13,848 bases of DNA from Bacteroidia bacterium. Its GTDB lineage: Bacteria > Bacteroidota > Bacteroidia > Flavobacteriales > Flavobacteriaceae. Within the stretch, counting starts at the first letter, position 1. Each line of letters opens with the position of its first letter. The translations under genes and the position numbers were made by a program. The stretch is taken from contig JAUIJW010000038.1 of assembly GCA_030431085.1 (NCBI GenBank), positions 1 to 13,848 on the forward strand, written 5' to 3'. A model generated the notes under the pieces. It saw only the letters and a list, made by a program, of their open reading frames with translations, did not search any database and was not told the origin of the DNA. Shown in pieces: positions 1 to 5,947 of the stretch.

Positions 1-169
1 TGAATACAATCCGTTCTCATTAAAAAGATCAACAGGAGCAGGAATTAGAGTATTTATGCCAGCCTTTGGATTATTAGGAATTGACTTCGGTTATGGGTTT
101 GATACCATCCCCGGAACCAATGAAATTTCTGGATGGCAGACACATTTTATCATAGGACAACAGTTCTAA
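1..169 (+). CDS. bamA: BamA (Omp85) outer-membrane assembly protein, C-terminal fragment
   Basis: This is the last 55 codons of a gene that begins before the window; the frame starts at base 2 and stops with TAA at 167-169. The translation includes FMPAFGLLGIDFGYGFD and ends GWQTHFIIGQQF. This matches the last beta-strands of BamA in Bacteroidota, including the terminal Phe typical of outer-membrane beta-barrels. BamA is the barrel component of the machine that folds and inserts outer-membrane proteins. The two OmpH-like periplasmic chaperones directly downstream support the assignment, because bamA-ompH-ompH is a recurring order in this phylum. Only the barrel end is visible, so the POTRA domains cannot be checked. 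A related Omp85 protein such as TamA is a less likely alternative. Confidence 0.85.
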   Translation, partial: EYNPFSLKRSTGAGIRVFMPAFGLLGIDFGYGFDTIPGTNEISGWQTHFIIGQQF

Positions 170-179
170 GCTAAATGTT

Positions 180-187
180 TATATTTG
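180..187 (+). promoter_or_regulatory. Candidate -7 promoter box (TATATTTG) for ompH
   Basis: TATATTTG fits the Bacteroidota -7 consensus TAnnTTTG exactly and lies 43 bases before the ompH ATG. I see no TTG at the usual 17-23 bases upstream, and the last two bases overlap the hairpin stem. It could be a fortuitous match. Confidence 0.35.
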
Positions 188-215
188 CCAAAAATTTATT
201 TTGGCATAGTTTTTT
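186..215 (+). terminator. Hairpin plus T-run between bamA and the first ompH
   Basis: An 8-bp perfect stem (TGCCAAAA, 186-193, pairing with TTTTGGCA, 199-206) encloses a 5-base loop. After three intervening bases it is followed by six T residues (210-215). It lies 17 bases past the bamA stop, so it may terminate or attenuate bamA transcription. The stem has only four GC pairs and the T-run is not immediately adjacent, so it is weaker than the other hairpins in the window and may allow read-through into ompH. Confidence 0.45.
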
Positions 216-230
216 CTTAAAACTAAAAGA

Positions 231-1127
231 ATGGCATTAAGAACATTAACAATATTGTTAGTATTTTTTTACGGTTTAACCAGCACTGCTCAAAAAGCAC
301 AACGTATTGGTTATGTCGATATGGCCTATATTTTAGAAAATATACCAGACTATGTAGAAGCACAAGCGCAGCTTGATAAAAAGGTAAATTCTTGGCAAAA
401 AAAATTAGATGATTTATCTTCAGAAATAGAAACACTCAAAACAGATTTAAGTAATGAAAAATCACTTTTAACTGATGAGCTGATTGAAGAAAGAAATGAA
501 GATATTGCTATTAAAGAAAAAGAGTTAAAACGATTACAACAAGCCTACTTTGGCCCTAATGGAGATTTATTTAGGTTAAGGCAACAATTGGCTGCCCCTG
601 TACAAGATCAAGTATACAATGCCATTCAAGACATTGCTAAAAAAAAGAGGTATGATTTTGTTCTAGATAAAACTAGTGATTTGGTCATGCTTTATAGCAA
701 TAGTAAATTTGACATTAGTGAATTGGTACTCAACAGTATTGTAAAGAATAGAAAAAGGCAGGCTTTAGCCGATAAAAAACAGCAAATATTAGATGCTGCC
801 GCCGCGAAAAGGAACGATGATACTGCAATAGACGAGCCAGATGACGAAGCTATACCTGAAGAAGTAAATGCACAAGTAAATGAGGCTCAAGAAGAGACAG
901 AGCAGGGTAATACAGAAGAAGCTCCAATCTCTAAAGAGCAACAAAAAATAAACGAGCGTAATGCCAAAAGAGAAGCTCTTAGAGCAAAAATAAAAAAACA
1001 ACAAGAAGATAGAATTCGTATGCGAGACTCTCTTAAAAAAGTAGCCGATGAAAAACGTGCGGCAAAATTAAAAGAGATCGAAGAACGAAAAAAAGCTCGC
1101 GAAGCCAAAATTGAAAACGACAATTAA
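231..1127 (+). CDS. ompH: OmpH/Skp-family periplasmic chaperone with a long charged C-terminal tail
   Basis: This 298-residue exported protein belongs to the OmpH/Skp family, trimeric periplasmic chaperones that carry unfolded outer-membrane proteins to the Bam complex. A signal peptide covers about residues 1-20, with cleavage near STAQ. The OmpH core follows (about 25-172): IGYVDMAYIL begins it, a long coiled coil occupies about 42-120, and a closing segment contains YDFVLDKTSDLVMLY. Skp homologues are usually about 160-190 residues. Here about 125 extra residues follow, as an Asp/Glu-rich stretch (about 196-232) and then a Lys/Arg/Glu-rich, probably helical segment (about 235-294). The gene lies between bamA and a second ompH, which fits the role. 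The function of the tail is unknown. The start is the first in-frame ATG, and it gives a proper signal peptide. Confidence 0.88.
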   Translation: MALRTLTILLVFFYGLTSTAQKAQRIGYVDMAYILENIPDYVEAQAQLDKKVNSWQKKLDDLSSEIETLKTDLSNEKSLLTDELIEERNEDIAIKEKELKRLQQAYFGPNGDLFRLRQQLAAPVQDQVYNAIQDIAKKKRYDFVLDKTSDLVMLYSNSKFDISELVLNSIVKNRKRQALADKKQQILDAAAAKRNDDTAIDEPDDEAIPEEVNAQVNEAQEETEQGNTEEAPISKEQQKINERNAKREALRAKIKKQQEDRIRMRDSLKKVADEKRAAKLKEIEERKKAREAKIENDN

Positions 1128-1169
1128 AATTAAGTAGAACCAGAATTATTATTAACAAATTATTTTAAA

Positions 1170-1676
1170 ATGAAATTATTAAGAAATTTATTCGTAGCGA
1201 TTGTTCTTTTTTCAGCATTTAACACTGTTGAAGCTCAAAAAGTTGCTCATATTGATAGTGAGCAATTGTTAATGGCCATGCCAGAAACTAAAGCCATGGA
1301 AGATGAGTTGAAAAAAGTTCAACAAACTTATGCAGATGAGTACAATGCGCAAGCTACAGCTTTACAAGCTAAATTAAAAAAGTATGATGAAGAAGCTGCT
1401 ACGCAAACAAATGCCAAAAATGAAGAGCGTAAAGCTGAAGTGGATGGATTAAGACAAAAAATTCAAAAATACGCACAAACTGCAGATCAAGAACTACAAA
1501 AAAAGAGATTTGATCTTTTAAAACCAATTGTAGAAAAAGCTCAAAAAGCGGTAAGTGATGTTGCTAAAGAAAAAGGTATTAAATATGTTTTTGATGCCTC
1601 ACCTGGTAAAGGGTTAATTTTCTTTGAAGGAGAAGATTTACTTCCAGCAGTAAAAACTAAGTTAGGAATTCAGTAA
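1170..1676 (+). CDS. ompH: OmpH/Skp-family periplasmic chaperone (second copy, standard length)
   Basis: This 168-residue protein is a normal-sized OmpH/Skp homologue. It has a signal peptide (about 1-23, ending VEAQ), then VAHIDSEQLL at the start of the core. A Lys/Glu/Ala/Gln-rich coiled coil spans about 40-118, and a C-terminal strand region contains KYVFDASPGKGLIFFEGEDL. It should act in the periplasm as a holdase for outer-membrane proteins. It begins 42 bases after the longer paralogue. No terminator lies between them, so the two are probably co-transcribed and may form mixed or separate trimers. It ends at a strong hairpin terminator. The two copies differ greatly in sequence and only share architecture, which suggests an old duplication. 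Confidence 0.9.
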   Translation: MKLLRNLFVAIVLFSAFNTVEAQKVAHIDSEQLLMAMPETKAMEDELKKVQQTYADEYNAQATALQAKLKKYDEEAATQTNAKNEERKAEVDGLRQKIQKYAQTADQELQKKRFDLLKPIVEKAQKAVSDVAKEKGIKYVFDASPGKGLIFFEGEDLLPAVKTKLGIQ

Positions 1677-1698
1677 TTCCAGTCTTATCTACTTAAAT

Positions 1699-1729
1699 AA
1701 AAAGCCATCGGTTATGCTGATGGCTTTTT
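1699..1729. terminator. Bidirectional intrinsic terminator shared by ompH and the carbonic-anhydrase-like gene
   Basis: A perfect 11-bp stem pairs AAAAAGCCATC (1699-1709) with GATGGCTTTTT (1719-1729) around a 9-base loop. The A-run on one side and T-run on the other let it work on both strands. Its right arm overlaps the stop codon of the minus-strand gene (1728-1730). Confidence 0.88.
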
Positions 1730-2237
1730 ATTTATACCAACTGGCGTATTTAATATAGTTATTAGCAATTCTTTCAATTTCGCCAGACAACAACTCCGGG
1801 CCAACCTCCTTTACCTTTTTGGCAGGTACTCCTGCATATACACTCCCTGCTTCTACTCTCGTATTTTTAGTAACTACTGCTCCAGCTGCAATAATACTAT
1901 GACGTTCTATAACACAGTCATCCATTACAATGGCTCCCATACCAATCAGTACATTATCTTCAATAGTACAACCATGTACTAAGGCATTATGCCCTATAGA
2001 TACGTTATTACCAATAGTGGTTGGCGAAACTTTGTAGGTGGCATGAATTACTGCCCCATCTTGTACATTAACTTTATTACCCATTTTTATAAAATGTACA
2101 TCTCCTCTAATTACTGCATTGTACCAAATACTACATTGATCTCCCATGGTAACTTCGCCCACGATAACTGCATTTTCTGCCACAAAACAGTCCTTTCCAA
2201 ATTTTGGCTTTATTCCGTTTAACTCTTTAATTATCAT
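1728..2237 (-). CDS. Gamma-carbonic-anhydrase-like hexapeptide-repeat protein (YrdA/PaaY type)
   Basis: This 169-residue left-handed beta-helix protein has repeated hexapeptide turns through about residues 13-135 (for example VIVGEV, SIGHNA, VLIGMGAIV) and a C-terminal helix. The metal site of gamma-class carbonic anhydrases is present: R44 and D46 in IRGDV, Q59/D60 in NVQDG, and the three zinc-type histidines H65, H83 and H88 (VIHAT and GHNALVHG). The length matches the YrdA/PaaY/CaiE subfamily. Family members are cytoplasmic trimers. Some hydrate CO2 and others have no measured activity or act on CoA-linked substrates, so the reaction is not certain. The gene stands alone, convergent with ompH and divergent from the Nfu-type gene, with a good promoter box 27 bases before its ATG. 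Confidence 0.87.
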   Translation of the reverse strand: MIIKELNGIKPKFGKDCFVAENAVIVGEVTMGDQCSIWYNAVIRGDVHFIKMGNKVNVQDGAVIHATYKVSPTTIGNNVSIGHNALVHGCTIEDNVLIGMGAIVMDDCVIERHSIIAAGAVVTKNTRVEAGSVYAGVPAKKVKEVGPELLSGEIERIANNYIKYASWYK

Positions 2238-2264
2238 AATCTCTATTAATTTTCACAAAATATT

Positions 2265-2272
2265 CAAATTTA
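2265..2272 (-). promoter_or_regulatory. -7 promoter box (TAAATTTG) for the carbonic-anhydrase-like gene
   Basis: Read on the minus strand this is TAAATTTG, an exact fit to TAnnTTTG, 27 bases upstream of the minus-strand ATG at 2237. No full TTG sits at the -33 position, only TTT 17 bases upstream. Together with the box at 2289-2296 it makes a perfect 8-bp inverted repeat. Confidence 0.55.
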
Positions 2273-2288
2273 ACCATGTATTCTTTCG

Positions 2289-2296
2289 TAAATTTG
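2289..2296 (+). promoter_or_regulatory. -7 promoter box (TAAATTTG) for the Nfu-type gene
   Basis: TAAATTTG is an exact Bacteroidota -7 box, 22 bases before the ATG at 2319. The -33 position has TTT (2269-2271, spacing 17), which falls inside the opposing promoter's -7 box. The two promoters therefore probably compete. Confidence 0.6.
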
Positions 2297-2318
2297 TACT
2301 CCAAAATTAGCAAAAACT

Positions 2319-3203
2319 ATGGCACAAATACATATAGAAAAGACAAATAATCCTGCGATTATCAAATACATTTTCCCTAAAATGTTAACCAAAGAAAGTT
2401 TTGAATACAATTCTGTTGAAGATGCTCAAAACTCATCATTGGTACAACAACTATTTCACTTGCCTTTTGTTAAAAAGGTATTTATTAGCACCAACTTTAT
2501 TGCCATTGAAAGATTTGAAATTGTGAGTTGGGGTGAAGTTCAAAATGAACTAAAAGAAATATTTGAAGCTTATATTGCACAACACGATTCTGTTTTTGAG
2601 CAAAATGACTCACCTTCGGTTATAGAAGTTTATGCAGAAAGTACACCTAATCCTAATGCACAAAAATTTGTTACAAACAAATTACTCACCTCACAGAATA
2701 TTGAGGTGTTAACCCCAGATGAAGCCAAAGACGTTCCCTTGGCAGTTGAACTATATCAATTTCCTTATGTTAAAGAGATTTTTATTTCACAAAACTATGT
2801 ATCGATTATTAAAAACGATCAGGCCGATTGGTTTGAAATCAATATAGAAATTCGAGATTTTTTAAAACAATACTTACAGAGTGACCAAAGAATCGTTTCC
2901 AAAGATTATCAGCCTAAAACTCCAGATCATCAGGAAGAAAATATTGCCTTTCAACCAACACACGATTCTGTCTCTAAAGAAATTATTGCTGTATTAGAAG
3001 AATATATTAAACCCGCAGTTGCTGGTGATGGTGGTAATATTCAATTCTTATCATATCAACCAGAAACTAAGGAAGTTAATGTACTTCTACAAGGGGCCTG
3101 TAACGGATGCCCTTCATCTACGGTAACCCTTAAAAATGGTATAGAAGCGACTTTAAAGCAACTTTTACCTGGTAAAATTGAACTGGTTAATGCCTTGAAT
3201 TAA
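2319..3203 (+). CDS. NifU/Nfu-family iron-sulfur scaffold protein with two N-terminal Nfu domains
   Basis: This 294-residue protein is an iron-sulfur cluster carrier or scaffold. Its C-terminal NifU domain (about 218-290) contains AGDGGNIQFL and the cluster-ligand motif CNGCPSS, with C261 and C264. Two Nfu_N-type domains precede it, at about 3-88 and 102-188. They share a clear pattern: FHLPFVKKVFISTNFIAI in the first and YQFPYVKEIFISQNYVSI in the second. The second keeps the family signature TPNPNAQKFV. In the first this is eroded to TNNPAIIKYI. A polar linker (about 189-215) joins them to the CxxC domain. Nfu proteins dimerise through the two CxxC pairs to hold a [4Fe-4S] cluster and pass it to client enzymes in the cytoplasm. 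No suf or isc genes are nearby. The start is supported by the promoter 22 bases upstream. Confidence 0.9.
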   Translation: MAQIHIEKTNNPAIIKYIFPKMLTKESFEYNSVEDAQNSSLVQQLFHLPFVKKVFISTNFIAIERFEIVSWGEVQNELKEIFEAYIAQHDSVFEQNDSPSVIEVYAESTPNPNAQKFVTNKLLTSQNIEVLTPDEAKDVPLAVELYQFPYVKEIFISQNYVSIIKNDQADWFEINIEIRDFLKQYLQSDQRIVSKDYQPKTPDHQEENIAFQPTHDSVSKEIIAVLEEYIKPAVAGDGGNIQFLSYQPETKEVNVLLQGACNGCPSSTVTLKNGIEATLKQLLPGKIELVNALN

Positions 3204-3209
3204 AAAAAC

Positions 3210-3237
3210 AAAAGACACTTTTTCAGTGTCTTTTTTT
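3210..3237 (+). terminator. Intrinsic terminator after the Nfu-type gene
   Basis: A 10-bp stem pairs AAAAGACACT (3210-3219) with AGTGTCTTTT (3225-3234) around a 5-base loop, and the T-run continues to 3237. It starts seven bases after the stop codon. It separates the Nfu-type gene from the peptidase gene on the same strand. Confidence 0.85.
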
Positions 3238-3238
3238 A

Positions 3239-3246
3239 TACATTTA
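3239..3246 (+). promoter_or_regulatory. Weak candidate -7 box (TACATTTA) for the prolyl oligopeptidase gene
   Basis: TACATTTA matches TAnnTTTG at all but the last base, 18 bases before the ATG at 3265 and directly after the upstream terminator. No TTG is seen at the -33 position. The strong terminator implies that this gene needs its own promoter, and this is the best candidate. Confidence 0.3.
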
Positions 3247-3264
3247 TCTATTAAATTCAACAAA

Positions 3265-5403
3265 ATGAAATCTAGACAAATTACAAATCTTCTATTACTC
3301 TTTATCTGTTGTACAGGAGTAATTTATGCACAAAAAAACAATATGGACATTACTTATCCTAAAACCAAAAAAGGCCAAACAATAGATACCTATTTTGGTG
3401 AACAAGTTAACGATCCTTACCGTTGGTTGGAAGATGATAGATCTTCAGAAACGGAAGCCTGGGTTAAAGCACAAAATAAGGTAACTAATGCCTATTTAGC
3501 GAAAATACCTTATCGAGATAACTTTAAAGAGCGACTAACGGAGTTGTGGAATTACGAAAAAATTGGTGCCCCATTTAAGCGAGGTAATTACCAATATTTT
3601 TACAAAAACAACGGGTTACAAAATCAATATGTCGTTTACCGTCAAAAAAGCGGTGAAGATGCCGAAGTATTTTTAGATCCAAATACATTTTCAAAAGACG
3701 GTACAACATCCTTAGGTGGGCTCTCATTTAGCAAAAATGGAAAATTAGCCAGCTACTCTATCTCAGAAGGTGGCTCAGATTGGAGAAAAATTATTGTAAT
3801 CAATGCCATAACTAAAGAAATTATCGAAGATACCATTAAAGATGTAAAATTTAGTGGCATGTCATGGTACAAAAACGAAGGTTTTTTCTATTCAAGTTAT
3901 GACAAACCAGAGGGTAGCGAACTGTCTGCCAAAACAGATCAACACAAGTTATATTATCATAAAATTGGTACTTCTCAAAAAGATGATCAAATAATTTTTG
4001 GCCTAGACAAAAAGAGAAGATATGTTCGTGGCTATGTTACAGAAAATCAGAACATCCTTGTAATTTCTGCTTCAAACACCACATCTGGAAGAGAACTCTA
4101 TATTAAAGACCTCACCAAAGCAGATAGCCCAATTATTACTGTGTTAGACAATTTTAATAGTGACAGCTCGGTGATTGATGCCGATGAAGATTATTTATAT
4201 ATCGAAACAAATTTAAATGCTCCTAACAAGAAAATTATTAAAACCAAAATTAGTCAACCTACACCCAACCATTGGCAAGATTTAGTACCAGAAACAGAAA
4301 ATGTATTAAACGCGACAACGGGTGCTGGATTTATTTTTACAGAATATATGCAAGATGCCGTATCTCATGTATATCAGTACAACAAACAAGGTAAAAAAAT
4401 TAGGGCTATTAAATTGCCCGGTATTGGTTCTTCTAGTGGTTTTAATGGTAGAAAAGAAAACAAAATTTTATACTATTCCTTTACCAATTATACAACACCT
4501 AATTCTATTTATAGTTTCGATCCAAAAACGGGAAAGTCTCACCTTTACAGAAAACCTAAGGTGGCGTTTAACTCAAACAATTACGAGTCTAAACAGGTAT
4601 TCTACACCTCTAAAGATGGCACAAAAATTCCTATGATTATTACTTATAAAAAAGGTACCGATTTAAATGGTAAAAACCCAACAATTTTATACGGATATGG
4701 TGGTTTTAATATCAGCTTAACTCCTAGTTTTAGTATTGTTAGAGCCGTTTGGTTAGAGCAAGGAGGTATTTATGCTGTGGCCAATTTAAGAGGCGGTGGT
4801 GAATATGGTAAAAAATGGCATGATGCCGGTACTCAATTGAAAAAACAAAATGTGTTTGATGATTTTATCGCTGCTGCGGAATATTTAATCGATAAAAAAT
4901 ATACTTCAAGCCAGTATCTAGCGATACAAGGCGGATCTAATGGCGGACTCTTAGTAGGAGCTACTATGACTCAAAGACCAGACTTAATGAAAGTTGCCTT
5001 ACCTGCCGTAGGTGTATTAGATATGCTAAGATACCATACTTTTACAGCTGGTGCAGGATGGTCCTACGATTATGGTACCGCTGAACAAAGTAAAGAAATG
5101 TTTGATTATTTAAAAGCCTATTCACCGGTTCATAACGTAAAAAATGGTGTTGAGTACCCTGCTACACTTATTACCACAGGAGATCATGACGATAGAGTTG
5201 TTCCTGCTCATTCATTTAAATTCGCTGCAGAGTTACAAGAAAAACAAAGTGGTACAAACCCAGTAATGATAAGAATAGAAACTGATGCTGGCCATGGCGC
5301 AGGAACACCTGTATCTAAAACCATAGAACAGTACGCAGATATTTTTAGTTTTACTCTTTATAATATGGGTTTTGAAAATTTAGATTTTAACTTAAAGAAG
5401 TAA
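3265..5403 (+). CDS. Secreted prolyl oligopeptidase (peptidase family S9A)
   Basis: This 712-residue serine peptidase cleaves after proline in short peptides. It has an N-terminal signal peptide (about 1-23, ending GVIYAQ), so it probably acts in the periplasm, as known for the prolyl endopeptidase of Elizabethkingia. The S9A N-terminal signature includes NDPYRWLEDD. A beta-propeller region (about 85-440) follows, then the alpha/beta-hydrolase domain. The catalytic triad is complete: S558 in GGSNGG, D642 in GDHDDRVVP, and H677 in AGHGAG. W599 and R644 match the proline-pocket Trp and substrate-binding Arg of pig prolyl oligopeptidase. The length is typical. The chosen ATG (3265) is 13 codons inside the longest possible frame: the upstream start at 3226 lies in the preceding terminator and would put non-signal residues in front of the signal peptide. 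Confidence 0.93.
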   Translation: MKSRQITNLLLLFICCTGVIYAQKNNMDITYPKTKKGQTIDTYFGEQVNDPYRWLEDDRSSETEAWVKAQNKVTNAYLAKIPYRDNFKERLTELWNYEKIGAPFKRGNYQYFYKNNGLQNQYVVYRQKSGEDAEVFLDPNTFSKDGTTSLGGLSFSKNGKLASYSISEGGSDWRKIIVINAITKEIIEDTIKDVKFSGMSWYKNEGFFYSSYDKPEGSELSAKTDQHKLYYHKIGTSQKDDQIIFGLDKKRRYVRGYVTENQNILVISASNTTSGRELYIKDLTKADSPIITVLDNFNSDSSVIDADEDYLYIETNLNAPNKKIIKTKISQPTPNHWQDLVPETENVLNATTGAGFIFTEYMQDAVSHVYQYNKQGKKIRAIKLPGIGSSSGFNGRKENKILYYSFTNYTTPNSIYSFDPKTGKSHLYRKPKVAFNSNNYESKQVFYTSKDGTKIPMIITYKKGTDLNGKNPTILYGYGGFNISLTPSFSIVRAVWLEQGGIYAVANLRGGGEYGKKWHDAGTQLKKQNVFDDFIAAAEYLIDKKYTSSQYLAIQGGSNGGLLVGATMTQRPDLMKVALPAVGVLDMLRYHTFTAGAGWSYDYGTAEQSKEMFDYLKAYSPVHNVKNGVEYPATLITTGDHDDRVVPAHSFKFAAELQEKQSGTNPVMIRIETDAGHGAGTPVSKTIEQYADIFSFTLYNMGFENLDFNLKK

Positions 5404-5410
5404 CCATTCG

Positions 5411-5439
5411 AAAAAAAGGAGCTTATTGCTCCTTTTTTT
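5411..5439. terminator. Bidirectional intrinsic terminator between the peptidase and GreA-like genes
   Basis: A perfect 12-bp stem pairs A7-GGAGC (5411-5422) with GCTCC-T7 (5428-5439) around the 5-base loop TTATT. With an A-run on the left and a T-run on the right it can stop both converging genes. The right arm overlaps the stop codon of the minus-strand gene (5438-5440). Confidence 0.9.
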
Positions 5440-5893
5440 ATCTAATGTTTTTGATCGTTATTTTTTGAGAATTAAAACTAAACTGATCTCCTTTTTGTCT
5501 ACCAATTAATAATTTACCTATAGGTGAAGCCAATGACACAGCGAAAACTTTCTCGTTGCTTATGGTTAAAAAACCTAATGATAAACCTATAAAATAGTAT
5601 CCTAAATTCGTTTCAACTAAACTACCTAAAGTAACTTTTTCTATTGGCTTTTTAGCTTCTATTTGTTTTAGAGTTAACATCGAATTATTAATTTCTTTAA
5701 TTTGATTAGCCATCTTTTCCATTTCTAATTGAACCATTGCACGTCCGGTTTCATGTTTATCACCTGCAGAACTCTTAGTTTCATTGGCCAAAGCATCTTT
5801 TAGCAGTTGGTATTGCTCATCATAGTTCTCACTCTTCTTTTCTATATAAGTTCTACAATAAGTAATTATTAATGATTTAAAAGTATCTTTCAT
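5438..5893 (-). CDS. GreA/GreB-like RNA-polymerase secondary-channel factor (short divergent form)
   Basis: This 151-residue protein has the Gre layout. An N-terminal helical hairpin (about 1-80) contains NETKSSAGDKHETGRAM. A C-terminal FKBP-like domain (about 85-151) contains LGSLVET and the strongly Gre-like SPIGKLLIGRQKGDQF. GreA and GreB enter the RNA polymerase secondary channel and stimulate cleavage of backtracked RNA. The hairpin-tip acidic residues of true GreA are not obviously conserved, so this could be a Gre-like regulator with another role. Close homologues in Bacteroidota databases are often mislabelled 3-oxoacyl-ACP synthase, and nothing here resembles a ketosynthase. The open frame extends to a TTG at 5935, but the ATG at 5893 matches how this family starts (MKDTF). 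It is divergent from the dehydrogenase gene, with 54 bases between the starts. Confidence 0.75.
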   Translation of the reverse strand: MKDTFKSLIITYCRTYIEKKSENYDEQYQLLKDALANETKSSAGDKHETGRAMVQLEMEKMANQIKEINNSMLTLKQIEAKKPIEKVTLGSLVETNLGYYFIGLSLGFLTISNEKVFAVSLASPIGKLLIGRQKGDQFSFNSQKITIKNIR

Positions 5894-5947
5894 CTCTGAA
5901 TTCTCTATATATTTTTTGTAATTTAAAACTTCCAAAATAGATAAAAA

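Noticed and set aside
789..1123. Two minus-strand open frames opposite the ompH tail
   Set aside because: They are Phe/Ser/Leu-rich products expected from the reverse complement of Lys/Glu-rich codons.
3226..3264. Upstream ATG extending the prolyl oligopeptidase by 13 residues
   Set aside because: It lies inside the preceding transcription terminator and would bury the signal peptide. The ATG at 3265 gives a clean signal sequence.
4322..4636. 104-codon open frame inside the peptidase gene
   Set aside because: It is a shifted frame within a clearly coding sequence, with no recognisable protein features.
5438..5893. 3-oxoacyl-ACP synthase name for the GreA-like protein
   Set aside because: There is no ketosynthase Cys-His-Asn/His motif and the length is far too short. 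The C-terminal half is Gre-like.
5894..5935. Extension of the GreA-like gene to a TTG start (14 extra residues)
   Set aside because: The first codon is TTG, and the ATG at 5893 fits the family N-terminus. The extension would take up most of the spacer to the divergent gene.
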